From the NCBI GenBank assembly GCA_023428245.1, contig JAEYYX010000054.1:1-54112 (forward strand): a DNA stretch of 54,112 nucleotides. The letters are read 5' to 3'. The notes below the pieces were generated by a model. That model was not told the origin of the DNA. It ran no database searches and was given only the letters and a program-made list of their open reading frames with translations. Position 1 is the stretch's first letter. The number at the start of each line of letters is the position of its first letter. Made by a program: the position numbers and the translations under genes. This document shows, piece after piece, positions 45,886-54,112 of this stretch. This DNA is from Pseudomonadota bacterium (lineage in GTDB: Bacteria; Myxococcota_A; Polyangia; Polyangiales; Polyangiaceae).

Positions 45886-46521
45886 ATGCACTTCGACATG
45901 GCAGAGCTCTCGCAGCCCAATCGCTACAAACTCCTGACGGCGCTCGTCGTGCCGCGACCGATCGGCTGGATCACGAGCCTCGACGCTGTGGGCCAGGTCA
46001 ATCTCGCTCCCTACTCGTTTTTTAATGTGCTCGGGAACCGTCCTCCCATCGTCGCCTTCGGACCGAACCGACGGCCCGACGGCACAACCAAAGACACCGC
46101 CAGGAACATCGAACAGAACGGCGAATTCGTTGTGAACATCGTAACGCCCGAGGCAGCCCCCGCCATGCACGCGAGTGCAGCTGAATTTCCGGCAGATGAG
46201 AGTGAGGTCCTAGCCCTGGGTCTTGAGCTTCTTCCCTCGGTCCAGGTAAAGGTGCCACGCGTCGCTATCTCTCCCGTGCACCTCGAATGCCGCTACCTGC
46301 AGACGGTCGAGCTCGGCGAGAATCGGGTCGTCTTCGGTGAGGTCTTGCTCATCCACACTCCCGACGACTGGATTGACCCGACTAACTACCGGCTCTTGAA
46401 AGACAAGCTCGTGGCCGTGGGCCGTCTCGAAGGGCCCGGCGCCTATTCGACGACCCGCGACCGGCTTGATCTTGGGCCCGTACCTAAGCCAGACCAAGTT
46501 CGAAGCCGCGAGGGAGCTTAG
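45886..46521 (+). CDS. Flavin-reductase-like (FMN-binding split barrel) protein
   Basis: 211 residues. The core shows LTALVVPRPIGWITSLDAVGQVNLAPYSFF, conserved in the flavin-reductase-like family that binds FMN, then AFGPNRRPDGTTKDTARNI, which is typical of the phosphate-binding side. A terminal GRLEGPGAYSTTRDRLDL is also family-like. The donor and acceptor are unknown. ATG 45886 (MHFDMAEL) is preferred over ATG 45853, which would add 11 unconserved residues. It ends with a four-base overlap against the convergent gspN. Confidence 0.82.
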   Translation: MHFDMAELSQPNRYKLLTALVVPRPIGWITSLDAVGQVNLAPYSFFNVLGNRPPIVAFGPNRRPDGTTKDTARNIEQNGEFVVNIVTPEAAPAMHASAAEFPADESEVLALGLELLPSVQVKVPRVAISPVHLECRYLQTVELGENRVVFGEVLLIHTPDDWIDPTNYRLLKDKLVAVGRLEGPGAYSTTRDRLDLGPVPKPDQVRSREGA

Positions 46522-47537
46522 AGCGCCTGGTCCTGCTTCTTTTCTTTCGCGCTCGACTTGGGCGTGGGACGGAAAGCTGGCTTCGTCAAGAGGCCTGTCA
46601 CGCGCCAGGTGTAAAACCCCTTGTCGTCTTTCGCCTTGCGGACCCCAGGGTCCATGTCGAAGAGCCCCGGCACCTTCCCATCCGGTGAACCAAAGATGCT
46701 CTTGGTCATGTCGCTCTGAGTCGTATAGCGCTCCTTGAACTGAAAGGACGCCTCAACATCGACGATACTGCGATCGAAGGGCTCACGCAGCCGGATCTTC
46801 CCGCTCGCGCCGAACTCGAGATCTTTCCCCTTCGCCGAAAAGTCGGCGATTTCGAGGCGGCCTTCCTTGACGTCGGCGACCAAGTTCAGAGTCCCCGCAT
46901 CGATCTTCGGCAGCGCGATCGTTCCTCGCACCTTCGCCTTTCCGTCACCGACGTTCAGTCCGTCGATCTTGAGCGCAAACTTACCGACGGCGTCAGAGAT
47001 CTTCCCTTTCGGCAAGACCATCTCAACCTCGCCGCTCATCGCCCCAGCCAACGGCAACCCGATCATGTCGCCGAGTACCGACAAGCCAGAGATATCGACG
47101 TTCTCGCCGGTCACCTCGAGTTCAGCCTGCTCCTGATTCTGGTAGAAACGTCCTTCGACTTCGCCACCGCCGACGTCGAGATCGTAACTTACCTTCATGT
47201 TGCCGAAGAGTGACGCCAGGGGCGAAAAGCTAATCCTGGCCCGATCAAACGACAAAGCAGCGATGCCCGTTCCAGGACCTGAGGTCGGAACGAGCCGCAC
47301 GCCTTCGGCTGTCACGCCGAATACGCCAGCGCCAGAGAGTTCTTTGATCTCGAGCACCCGCTCCTGATTCCGCGCATTGAACTCGGTCACGATCCGAGAC
47401 TTCAGTGCTTCGTATGGGAACGTCACGCGGATGAACAGAATCAGACAAAAGACGTAGAGAACCGGAACCGAAAGCCATCGCAGCACGGTGATCTGCCTTG
47501 CCGACAGCTGAACATTGATCTTCGGAAGGCCTCTCAT
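46518..47537 (-). CDS. gspN: Type II secretion system protein GspN
   Basis: 339 residues. One membrane helix (about 20-42) is followed by a beta-rich periplasmic part (about 60-310), the layout of GspN, and a Lys-rich tail. It is the last gene of the type II secretion operon; its start overlaps the gspM stop by one base. GspN is not universal in such systems; its role is unsettled. Confidence 0.8.
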   Translation of the reverse strand: MRGLPKINVQLSARQITVLRWLSVPVLYVFCLILFIRVTFPYEALKSRIVTEFNARNQERVLEIKELSGAGVFGVTAEGVRLVPTSGPGTGIAALSFDRARISFSPLASLFGNMKVSYDLDVGGGEVEGRFYQNQEQAELEVTGENVDISGLSVLGDMIGLPLAGAMSGEVEMVLPKGKISDAVGKFALKIDGLNVGDGKAKVRGTIALPKIDAGTLNLVADVKEGRLEIADFSAKGKDLEFGASGKIRLREPFDRSIVDVEASFQFKERYTTQSDMTKSIFGSPDGKVPGLFDMDPGVRKAKDDKGFYTWRVTGLLTKPAFRPTPKSSAKEKKQDQAL

Positions 47538-48121
47538 TACTTGGCCCCCTTGGCCGGCGTCTCCGCCTTCGTCGCAGTCTTCGGTTTTGTCTCCTCACGG
47601 TCGAAGGCGCTCACGTCCATCTCCACGTCGTATTCATCAGGAGCTCCGCCGCGTTTCTTGATATCGAGGCGCGAAATCGACACCGGATACCCAGCGTTCG
47701 TCGCCGCGTCCATGAACTCGGAGAGCTGCCGCATCCCGACCTTGTTCAGACGAATTCGAGTCTGCCGTTCCTTGAAGGACTTCCCATGGGGAACCACCGA
47801 GCGATCGGAGGTCTCTGGGATTTCGAGGCCGGTCTTGTTCGCTGTGCTAGCCAGGAATCCTGCGAGTGCGGGGGCTTGCTTAGCGTAACGGGCGGTGAGC
47901 CTTTCCGTGACCTGTTTTCGCTTGGCGATGGTGATTCGTTCGAGGGTGATCGCCTCGATCGTCTCACTCAACTTCTCATTTTCCTCGGCCTGCTCCGAGA
48001 CCCCCATGCGAACCACAACTGGGAGGAGCACGAGCAGCAATGTGAAGAAGATCCCCGCGAAGGCGAGGAGCAGCTTCCGCTCACGCTCTGCGAGCTGATT
48101 GAAACGTTCGGCGATGCTCAT
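47537..48121 (-). CDS. gspM: Type II secretion system protein GspM
   Basis: 194 residues. A short cytoplasmic segment (AERFNQLAERERKLL), one membrane helix (about 17-38), a coiled-coil (about 42-80), then a ferredoxin-like periplasmic domain and a Lys/Thr/Ala-rich tail. It binds GspL to form the assembly platform in the inner membrane. Its ATG overlaps the gspL stop by four bases (ATGA). Confidence 0.85.
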   Translation of the reverse strand: MSIAERFNQLAERERKLLLAFAGIFFTLLLVLLPVVVRMGVSEQAEENEKLSETIEAITLERITIAKRKQVTERLTARYAKQAPALAGFLASTANKTGLEIPETSDRSVVPHGKSFKERQTRIRLNKVGMRQLSEFMDAATNAGYPVSISRLDIKKRGGAPDEYDVEMDVSAFDREETKPKTATKAETPAKGAK

Positions 48122-49626
48122 TGTTGGGCCCCCGCCGTAGTCTTCTTCTTCGCATCCTCCGGCTGCTTATCGAGCGGGCAGCGCACGTCGGCCTCGAGCT
48201 GGTAGCGGGCTCGCTCGCTGTTCACGACTTGCGTGATCTTCGTAATCTTGACCTCGCTCAAGCATTCATCCTCTTCGAGGTACTTGGCAACGTCCTGAGC
48301 ATCCTCCGTCGTCTCGACCAGTCCGCGGATCTTGAGCTTGCCCTTGGTGAACTCGAACTGCTCGACGTCGTGGGTGAGATCCATCGGGAGGACCTTGGCG
48401 AGTGTCACCGCCGCACCGAAGCCGTCCATATAGGGCATCGGATCCTCGGGATTGACCTTGAGGAAGCGGTCCATCAGGGCTCGGGCCTCGTCAGGGTCGG
48501 AAGAAGCTTCACCGAAGGCGTCTTGGGTCACGAGTTCGAGCGTCTTGACGAGAACTTCATGGTCCCGCTCGAGCGTCCTCCCCTCGGCCCAGGTCGCGAA
48601 AATGAACGAAAATAGAATCGTCACCGCGAGCGCGCCGAGCAGCGGCACCCGTTCCTTGATGAAGCCGTAGCCGCGCGTGAAAGAAAGCGGCCCCTGGCGA
48701 AGATCGAAACCTTTGCCTTTGACGCCATGGAGCGCGAGTCCCAGAGCACAGGCAAATTCGTGAACGAGGGCGCACGACTCGGCCGGAACCATCTCGAACA
48801 CGCCTTGGCGAGCCGTCTGTGCTTCGAGCACGAAGACGGGAAGCGCGAGCGAACTCTCAAGGAAGTCACGAAGCCCCGAGACCATCGCCCCCTCCCCCAC
48901 CAGGTACACCGAACCCACCGGAACCTCGAAGGCTCTCGTCTCGTGGGCTACGATCGTCTGTCGAAGTTGGGCAATGAAGGCAGTCGCCTCGTTCGGGAAG
49001 GCGTCGGTGCCGAACGGGAGGGAGCGCGCGCCGCGGACGATTCCCTTGGAAACGATGCAGGTTTCCGAGGATTTTCGCCCCACTTCGACAATGAGCGCAG
49101 GTTCACCCGCCCCGAGTCCCGGCCAAAGCTCAACGAGGAGCCCGAGTTCGAGCGCGCTCACGCCCACACGCTCGGGCTCGTGGCCCGTCGCCTCACGGGT
49201 CTGCGCGATGAGCTCTTGGACTTGATCGATGCGCGCGCAGACCGCTAGTTCATTCACAAACTCCTCACTGCCATCGGTCATCGGTGGCAAGGGCTGGTGT
49301 GTGAAGACCAAGTCGTCGATGTCGAGGGGAAGGTCGGCCTCGAGCTCGAACGGCAAGAGTTGATCGATGCGCTTCTGAGCGCTCTTTGGGAAGCGCGCGT
49401 ACTGCACAAAGGCTTGCCGCGCCGGGATGCCGCTGATGACGCCATCGACTCGGCCTCCGGCTTTCGTCAGCTCCTCCATGAGCTCACGGACCACCTCCTC
49501 GGCGGATTGGTCGGGCGCGCGCAGCGCGCTCTTCATCGCTTCGACGACAACCGTGCGAAGTCCGCCGCGCACAACCGCGATGCGAACCCGATCAGCTCGG
49601 ACATCGAGACCCACGACGCGACTCAT
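48118..49626 (-). CDS. gspL: Type II secretion system protein GspL
   Basis: 502 residues. The cytoplasmic actin-like (ASKHA, PilM/GspL) domain (about 1-330) starts MSRVVGLDVRADRVRIAVV and has LIVEVGRKSSETCIV and VYLVGEGAMVSGLRDFL. A membrane helix lies at about 337-360 and the periplasmic domain follows. It links the GspE ATPase to the pseudopilus. ATG 49626 is used rather than an upstream TTG that overlaps gspK; AAGGAA lies 11 bases upstream. Confidence 0.85.
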   Translation of the reverse strand: MSRVVGLDVRADRVRIAVVRGGLRTVVVEAMKSALRAPDQSAEEVVRELMEELTKAGGRVDGVISGIPARQAFVQYARFPKSAQKRIDQLLPFELEADLPLDIDDLVFTHQPLPPMTDGSEEFVNELAVCARIDQVQELIAQTREATGHEPERVGVSALELGLLVELWPGLGAGEPALIVEVGRKSSETCIVSKGIVRGARSLPFGTDAFPNEATAFIAQLRQTIVAHETRAFEVPVGSVYLVGEGAMVSGLRDFLESSLALPVFVLEAQTARQGVFEMVPAESCALVHEFACALGLALHGVKGKGFDLRQGPLSFTRGYGFIKERVPLLGALAVTILFSFIFATWAEGRTLERDHEVLVKTLELVTQDAFGEASSDPDEARALMDRFLKVNPEDPMPYMDGFGAAVTLAKVLPMDLTHDVEQFEFTKGKLKIRGLVETTEDAQDVAKYLEEDECLSEVKITKITQVVNSERARYQLEADVRCPLDKQPEDAKKKTTAGAQQ

Positions 49627-49658
49627 CGCCCGGAGATTCCTTGTAAAAATGTCATGCG

Positions 49659-51065
49659 TCAATCCACCCGGAAGTAAATGAGAGAACCTCCCGGACTCGG
49701 GAGCAGGAGAGGGTTGGCACTCGGGTTATTCGGGTCGAGCTCACCCCCCGACTGCTGGAGCTGAGAATAAATGGCAAGGTCGGCTGCGCCGCCGGGAGGC
49801 GGCGCCCCACGCATATCGACGACCGCGTGGACGGCCTTTTTGGTCTCGAACTTCCCGGCCCGAACGTAGCCGGTCGCGTACACCGAGAAGACCTTGCTCT
49901 CGGTAGTGAGCACTTTGAGCAGTTCGCTTTCCGAGAGCTGAGCGATTGGCTTGAAGTCAGGGATCATCATCGTCAAAAACGCCGCGGCTTTGCCCTTACC
50001 TTGAATCGTGTTGACGAAGTCCTTGGCTGAAGAGAAAAGCGGCATACCTCCGCTGAAGCCAGCCAAGATCTGAAGCGTCTGAATGAACTGCATCTGCTGG
50101 ACGGGGTCCATGCAGAGCGGTGTGTCCGGCTTCGCGAGCATGCAGGCCAAGGACATGAGCGTCTGGGGATTGGCAGTGTTCACGTTGACTTGCCCAGTGC
50201 CCCAGACTGTAACGTTTCGAGTGTCGGGCCTGTCTGGATCGGGCTGAACGAACGTCGTCCAAAAATCGTCGGTGATGCCACGCACCAAGCGCAGCTCCTC
50301 GAGGCTGTCGAAAGCGGCGTTCTTTCGCTGATCCGGACGAGGCAGCAGCTGATAATAGCTGTCCTCGGCGCCCGCCTGGCTCGCGTTCTGATTCCGAGGC
50401 TCGCAGGGGTTCAGATCACTATTCGGGTCGATCCAGTCGATGACAGCACCGCACACGATCTGGCGGGTGTTGAGAGCTCCGTCTTCGTCGGGGTTCTCGA
50501 AGTATTCGTTGTACTGCGCCCCGCCGATCAGCGCGAGAATCTGTTCGGCGGTGCGCTGCTGGGAGAACGTGTCCGCGCGCGCTGCCATGTTGAAGTTGAT
50601 CTTCGAGTCCTCGTCGACGATCTTGAGATAGAAGCCAGCCCCGTCGAGCCCCAGATTTCGCCCGGCCTTTGCGTTCAAACCCGAAAGATTCTGAAATGCG
50701 TCAGTGCCGTCCTGATCATTGAAGGCGCCAAGCACCGCGTCAGAGAAGTTCCAGACGGGGATCTGCTTCGGCTGCTCTCCCAGCATCATCATGAGCGGGA
50801 CCAAATCGCGGCGAATGGTGGGCTCAGCGGCGAGCAGCAGCCGGGCCAAGTTGACCGCGCTCTTGGCCGCGTATTCTGCCTTGATCTGGTCGCGCGTGGT
50901 GAGCGAACTCTGGAGTTCCGCGGACATCATGTCCTGAAACTCCGAGAGCATGAACGAAAGGATCGTGAGGGTGCTGAGCACCATGATCAGAGCTACGCCA
51001 CGCCGCGCCCGCCGTCGTCGAAGGCGAGCTCTGATCTTCTTCTGGGACGAGAGGTGTTTCACCAT
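49659..51065 (-). CDS. gspK: Type II secretion minor pseudopilin GspK
   Basis: 468 residues, large as usual for GspK. A basic prepilin leader (about 1-22) ends at RRG^VALIMVLSTLTIL; the position-5 Glu found in other pseudopilins is replaced by Met, as expected for GspK. The extended globular part contains DEDSKINFN (calcium and metal-type loop), SDLNPCEP and VNVNTANPQTL (family landmark). Its ATG overlaps the gspJ stop by one base. Confidence 0.9.
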   Translation of the reverse strand: MVKHLSSQKKIRARLRRRRARRGVALIMVLSTLTILSFMLSEFQDMMSAELQSSLTTRDQIKAEYAAKSAVNLARLLLAAEPTIRRDLVPLMMMLGEQPKQIPVWNFSDAVLGAFNDQDGTDAFQNLSGLNAKAGRNLGLDGAGFYLKIVDEDSKINFNMAARADTFSQQRTAEQILALIGGAQYNEYFENPDEDGALNTRQIVCGAVIDWIDPNSDLNPCEPRNQNASQAGAEDSYYQLLPRPDQRKNAAFDSLEELRLVRGITDDFWTTFVQPDPDRPDTRNVTVWGTGQVNVNTANPQTLMSLACMLAKPDTPLCMDPVQQMQFIQTLQILAGFSGGMPLFSSAKDFVNTIQGKGKAAAFLTMMIPDFKPIAQLSESELLKVLTTESKVFSVYATGYVRAGKFETKKAVHAVVDMRGAPPPGGAADLAIYSQLQQSGGELDPNNPSANPLLLPSPGGSLIYFRVD

Positions 51066-51778
51066 CAGCGCACCCCGAACGTGAGAGGGTCACGAACGAA
51101 AATCGAGACCTTTGAGACCAAGCGAATCTTTTGTTTTCTCGACGAGCCGGCAGAACGCTCGCCGTTGTTCATGACCAACGTGATCTTGACCTGCCGCGGC
51201 AACCGCCCACGCTCTCCAACAACGGAAACGCTGTCCCACTCATCGCGCCACATCCCGCTCAGCGGATCCAGATACTCGAGATCGAACAGGTCGATGTCGC
51301 TCGCCATCACGTCGATCCGGCCCCCCTTGTCCGGCTTGTCGTCAAGGAGAGTGCTCTGGCGCCGAAGCAAATCGTAGATTCCCCTTCGGTCCGGATCCTC
51401 CCCTGCGAAATAGCTCAGCTCGACTTGATCGGATTCTCGGGCGTTTCTTCGCAAGACCCGGTTCGAAAAACTGTTGAAGTCGAGCCGGGCCCCGGGCGAT
51501 CCGGGCTTGCCCTGGAAGATAGTTCTCTTGACCCAGAAGCTCGGATCGATCGGCTTGTGCTCGGAGAGATAAGCGCTCTCGATCTCTCGAGCCATGCGCG
51601 CCATGGCCAGACGTCCTTCTCGATAGCGATCAGTGATGCGCTCGATCCCGGCACGGCTCCGCCGCATTCCGTCGAACGACGAATACATGGCGACCGCAAT
51701 AAACGCCAAAATGCTCATAGCAATGAGCACTTCAATAAGCGTCATGCCCCGCTCGCGAGCGTACAGACGCGTCCTCAT
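51065..51778 (-). CDS. gspJ: Type II secretion minor pseudopilin GspJ
   Basis: 237 residues. The prepilin leader MRTRLYARERG^MTLIEVLIAM gives Glu5 in the mature protein. The globular domain carries YRLLRRQ-type segments (RGIYDLLRRQ) and ends with a beta-strand region (VSIFVRDPLTF). ATG 51778 is one base after the gspI stop. Confidence 0.88.
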   Translation of the reverse strand: MRTRLYARERGMTLIEVLIAMSILAFIAVAMYSSFDGMRRSRAGIERITDRYREGRLAMARMAREIESAYLSEHKPIDPSFWVKRTIFQGKPGSPGARLDFNSFSNRVLRRNARESDQVELSYFAGEDPDRRGIYDLLRRQSTLLDDKPDKGGRIDVMASDIDLFDLEYLDPLSGMWRDEWDSVSVVGERGRLPRQVKITLVMNNGERSAGSSRKQKIRLVSKVSIFVRDPLTFGVR

Positions 51779-51779
51779 C

Positions 51780-52607
51780 CTACGGCTTGCTCCCAAAACC
51801 GAAGCTCGATCCTGGCCCCGACGTACCGGCGCCCGGAGCCCCCGTGCCCGTACCCGTACCCGTACCCGTGCCAGTCTGATTCAACGGATCGTTCGGATCG
51901 GTCGGGATATTCGGAGTGAGCGACCCCTGGAGAGGGTTCGTGACGTATTGGACGATGGAGATGTCCCGCTCTTTGTCACCGTCTTGCCACTTCACGGCCA
52001 CCGTGACCTTGCGAATGCTCGCCTCGAGCATCGGCTTCAGGTTCGGATACACGAGGGTCATGGCCATCGAGACCATTCCCTGAGGGCCTCCAGGCGTGTT
52101 CTGCTGCAGAGTCGAGGAGAGAGCCTCCGGACCACCGCCTTCCGGCAAAGTCTCAGCACCTTTGGCGATGGCACCGATCAGCCCCTGCGCGCCCATCGGC
52201 TGCGAGGTGAACTTGGCAGCATCAGAGCTGAGGCGCGAGGTCGAGTCGGAGCTCGTGCTGGTTGTCCCGTCTTGCCCGTCCTCCTCTCCTTCAGGGTTGA
52301 GGAAAGCGTCCGCCGGCGGAAGCTCGACGGTCTCGATCTTCCAATCGCAGGTGTAGCCGGGAATGTCTTCGTCTTCGCAACAATCCCCCGAGTCGTTCTG
52401 ATCGATGAGCGGATATCCGTTCTTCTCGAGGTATATCTCGACCTCCCCCATCTTACAGCGGAGCAAGTTGACGGCGAACGTCTCGGCTTCGATGCGTCTG
52501 GTGCTCGCGAACATCCCCGCCTGCGAGCTCAGGATGAGAGTGAGCCCCAGGCCGAGAATGGTCACCGCGACCATCACTTCGAGCAAAGTGAATCCGCGCC
52601 TCGTCAT
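51780..52607 (-). CDS. gspI: Type II secretion minor pseudopilin GspI with a low-complexity tail
   Basis: 275 residues, about twice the usual GspI length. The leader MTRRG^FTLLEVMVAVTIL has Glu5. The conserved pseudopilin core surrounds residues 30-95 (WKIETVELPPADA). The rest is atypical: a Ser/Thr/Asp stretch (about 112-130), a Gly/Pro/Glu-rich middle, and a Gly/Thr/Pro tail. The tail contains five tandem TG pairs, encoded by a 6-bp repeat at 51841-51870. The ATG overlaps the gspH stop by four bases (ATGA). Confidence 0.85.
   Translation of the reverse strand: MTRRGFTLLEVMVAVTILGLGLTLILSSQAGMFASTRRIEAETFAVNLLRCKMGEVEIYLEKNGYPLIDQNDSGDCCEDEDIPGYTCDWKIETVELPPADAFLNPEGEEDGQDGTTSTSSDSTSRLSSDAAKFTSQPMGAQGLIGAIAKGAETLPEGGGPEALSSTLQQNTPGGPQGMVSMAMTLVYPNLKPMLEASIRKVTVAVKWQDGDKERDISIVQYVTNPLQGSLTPNIPTDPNDPLNQTGTGTGTGTGTGAPGAGTSGPGSSFGFGSKP
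51841..51870. repeat. Hexanucleotide tandem repeat inside gspI
   Basis: Five consecutive 6-bp units, CCCGTG and three CCCGTA followed by CCCGTG, code for five Thr-Gly pairs in the GspI tail. Length changes in whole units would keep the frame and only alter tail length. It is a likely slippage spot. Confidence 0.8.
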
Positions 52608-53317
52608 TCCTCCCGCTCCGAGAAGTCCTCCCCGAACTTGCCTTCGGGGAACGGAATCCGCCCGCGCTCAATGCGGGCTCGTCCTGTCAGGGGACTCACG
52701 ACCACTGAGAGCCCTTCACTGTCGCCCTCCCCGAGCTGCACCACCGCGCGCTCGGTGACACCACCGGGCCAAAAATAGAGGTAACCGACACCTTCGAGAA
52801 TCGGCTCCTCATCGTGCTCAGTCTGCACCATACGCACCGTGACCCTGGTGCCAAGCGCGCGCCCCGGGAGGTCCCCGTCTCGGCCCAGGGCGTCGGTCGC
52901 AAGGAAGCTCGGCCGATGCTTGCGGAGACCGTTTACCAGTTGTTCGCTCTCGAGGATCGCCTTCTTAGCGACCTCCTCGGCGTACTGTTTCTCTTCCTCC
53001 TCCGAAAGCGCCTTGCTCTTCGGAATGACGAGGACGGAGGCCGACTGCTCGAGCTGAATCCGAGCCGAAGCGAAGTCGATCGCAAGACGCGTCGGCTTGC
53101 CCGTGGCGTTCGCCACACTCAACCCCTTACGCACGGCGGAGACGATCAACGACGCCGCCATGCGTTGTTGCATGCCGCCGAAGTATCCCGAGCCGTACAG
53201 CATCGTGCCCGTGAGCAGGGCAATGACGACCATTACGATCAGGATTTCGACGAGGGTCATGCCCCGGCGACGGATCGCGCCCAATCTAGCTTGGGACGTC
53301 GGGCGACGCGCTGCCAT
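52604..53317 (-). CDS. gspH: Type II secretion minor pseudopilin GspH
   Basis: 237 residues. The leader ends RRRG^MTLVEILIVMVVI with Glu5. The globular part is longer than usual, with a charged helical insert (KALSEEEEKQYAEEVAKKA, about 100-120), and ends with GYLYFWPGGVTERAVVQL. ATG 53317 has GGAG seven bases upstream; an ATG six bases earlier overlaps that site. Confidence 0.83.
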   Translation of the reverse strand: MAARRPTSQARLGAIRRRGMTLVEILIVMVVIALLTGTMLYGSGYFGGMQQRMAASLIVSAVRKGLSVANATGKPTRLAIDFASARIQLEQSASVLVIPKSKALSEEEEKQYAEEVAKKAILESEQLVNGLRKHRPSFLATDALGRDGDLPGRALGTRVTVRMVQTEHDEEPILEGVGYLYFWPGGVTERAVVQLGEGDSEGLSVVVSPLTGRARIERGRIPFPEGKFGEDFSEREE

Positions 53318-53342
53318 GAGCATTCTCCCCGCCGAGCGCGGA

Positions 53343-53777
53343 CTAGTTCCCCTCGCTGGCCGCTCCCTGAGGGATCACGACGTCGTCGGGAGAGCCGGGC
53401 TTCTTGTCGGGCCCGTTCGAGCGAACGATCACCTCATCTCCCTCACAGGTGATGGAAAAATCTTCGCCCCACGGATCCGTGGTCGCCTGGCCCGAGTCGA
53501 GCTGCTTGTCTTGGACCAATTCGCTCACCGTCGGACAGGTCCCGTAGTCGTTGTTCGAAAGCTGCCACTGTTGGACGGCGTTTCGCACCGTGCGCGCAGC
53601 GGTCTGAGCGGTCTTGATCTGGGCCTCTTTCATTTTCGGCACAGCCACGACCGCCACCGCACCGGTGATCATCGCGATGATCGCGACCACGATCATGATT
53701 TCGATCAGGGTCATCCCGCGCGCATGGGCCCGCTTCTTTGCCCTCTGGAGCCATCGATTCAGTCTCTCGTCTTTCAT
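53343..53777 (-). CDS. gspG: Type II secretion major pseudopilin GspG
   Basis: 144 residues. The leader ends HARG^MTLIEIMIVVAIIAMI with Glu5. The mature protein has TDPWGEDFSI and the C-terminal SNGPDKKPGSPDDV, which correspond to the DPWG and calcium-binding DGxxGGxxxDDI-type loop of GspG; a disulfide is possible between C in GTCPT and C in ITCEG. ATG 53777 is used (AGGA six bases upstream); the ATG six bases before it overlaps the site. Confidence 0.88.
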   Translation of the reverse strand: MKDERLNRWLQRAKKRAHARGMTLIEIMIVVAIIAMITGAVAVVAVPKMKEAQIKTAQTAARTVRNAVQQWQLSNNDYGTCPTVSELVQDKQLDSGQATTDPWGEDFSITCEGDEVIVRSNGPDKKPGSPDDVVIPQGAASEGN

Positions 53778-53831
53778 CTCCATTCCTTTCTTAGCGTTGA
53801 CGCTCGCGCCCGGGGGCCCGCACGCCCAAGC

Positions 53832-54088
53832 TCAGTACTCAATCCGATCGAGCCCTCCCGGCAGCCCGTCCGGGCCGTCGCTCATGATGATGTAGTCGGC
53901 GTCCGAAACCGTCGGCCGACAAACGATTCGAATCGGACGACCCCATCCATCGCGGGGTGCCTCCTTCAAATAGGGCTTCAGAAAGTCCAGAGACTCCGGG
54001 CAGCGCCCTTCGTGCTCTACGACATAACGGACGACAGCCCGTTTCACTTCCCCGAGAACGAGGATCGTTTGCCGTTCTCCAGAGGCGT
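53832..54088 (-). CDS. Second GspG-like pseudopilin, C-terminal part only
   Basis: The frame is open from the G-run at the right edge to the stop at 53832. The visible part (about 85 residues) reads like the globular end of a GspG-type pseudopilin: a helix with RAVVRYVVEHEGRCPESLDF, then DGWGRPI, and MSDGPDGLPGGLDRIE, corresponding to DPWG and the terminal loop. The N-terminal helix and cleavage site lie beyond the window. It lies 54 bases before gspG on the same strand, so the system may have two GspG-like subunits. Extension through the G-run is not trusted. A GTG at 54047 could start a shorter version, but it would have no prepilin leader. Confidence 0.55.
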
Positions 54089-54108
54089 GGGGGGGGGGGG
54101 GGGGGGGG
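54089..54108. other. Run of 20 G near the contig end
   Basis: An uninterrupted G homopolymer precedes the last four bases. This is most likely a sequencing or assembly artefact such as dark-cycle G calls, not genuine sequence. Confidence 0.8.
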
Positions 54109-54112
54109 CGCC

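Noticed and set aside
54089..54108. The G-run as a biological homopolymer or quadruplex
   Set aside because: It is exactly at the contig end and uninterrupted, which points to a sequencing or assembly artefact.

Overview
The window looks like a complete draft contig from a Myxococcota bacterium (a delta-type myxobacterium of uncertain family). The reasons are the high GC content, Ser/Thr kinases (one of them paired with a secreted PEGA/TPR protein), a secreted lipoprotein with Cys-rich repeats of a kind common in myxobacterial exoproteins, and a type II secretion operon that includes gspN. The left edge lies inside an IS3-type insertion sequence and the right edge ends in a run of 20 G, so both ends look like assembly breaks.

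Positions 1-1556 are an accessory region, the end of an integrated element. It holds the end of an IS3-family element inserted in an XRE-type regulator gene, a dense array of GGTGACA heptamers beside an AT-rich segment and several inverted repeats, an HNH endonuclease gene, and a lone 3' end of a tRNA-Gly(CCC) gene that looks like the attachment site. A terminator follows, and then the conserved chromosome begins.

From 1676 to 7035 (minus strand) runs the conserved series prs, L25/ctc, pth, rpsF, rpsR, rplI, dnaB. From 7193 to 9740 is a two-gene unit of a secreted TPR/PEGA protein and a membrane Ser/Thr kinase. From 10180 to 23099 (minus strand) is a long, tightly packed series: nuoABCD-G-H-I (no nuoE/F here), gatB, lipA and the E1alpha, E1beta and E2 genes of a branched-chain-type 2-oxoacid dehydrogenase. 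It links respiration, Gln/Asn-tRNA formation, lipoate synthesis and a lipoate-dependent complex. NuoH is strikingly enlarged.

From 23228 to 36000 are mostly single genes or pairs: a TPR protein, MutY, a divergent metzincin-like lipoprotein, a PhzF-like protein, homodimeric-type AceE, a membrane metallophosphoesterase, a COG2509-type flavoprotein and a sulfatase-fold lipoprotein. From 35995 to 45675 (minus strand) are a YhaN/YhaO (SbcCD-like) pair, a 1105-residue kinase whose catalytic domain sits at the C terminus behind about 800 residues of probable helical repeats, RlmN and a small unknown protein. A flavin-reductase-like gene (plus strand) is followed by a type II secretion operon transcribed leftward from the right edge: a partial GspG-like gene, then gspG, H, I, J, K, L, M, N.

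The features most worth a second look are the heptamer array in the integrated element, the NuoH insertion and the giant repeat-kinase. All function calls come from reading motifs; no search was run.
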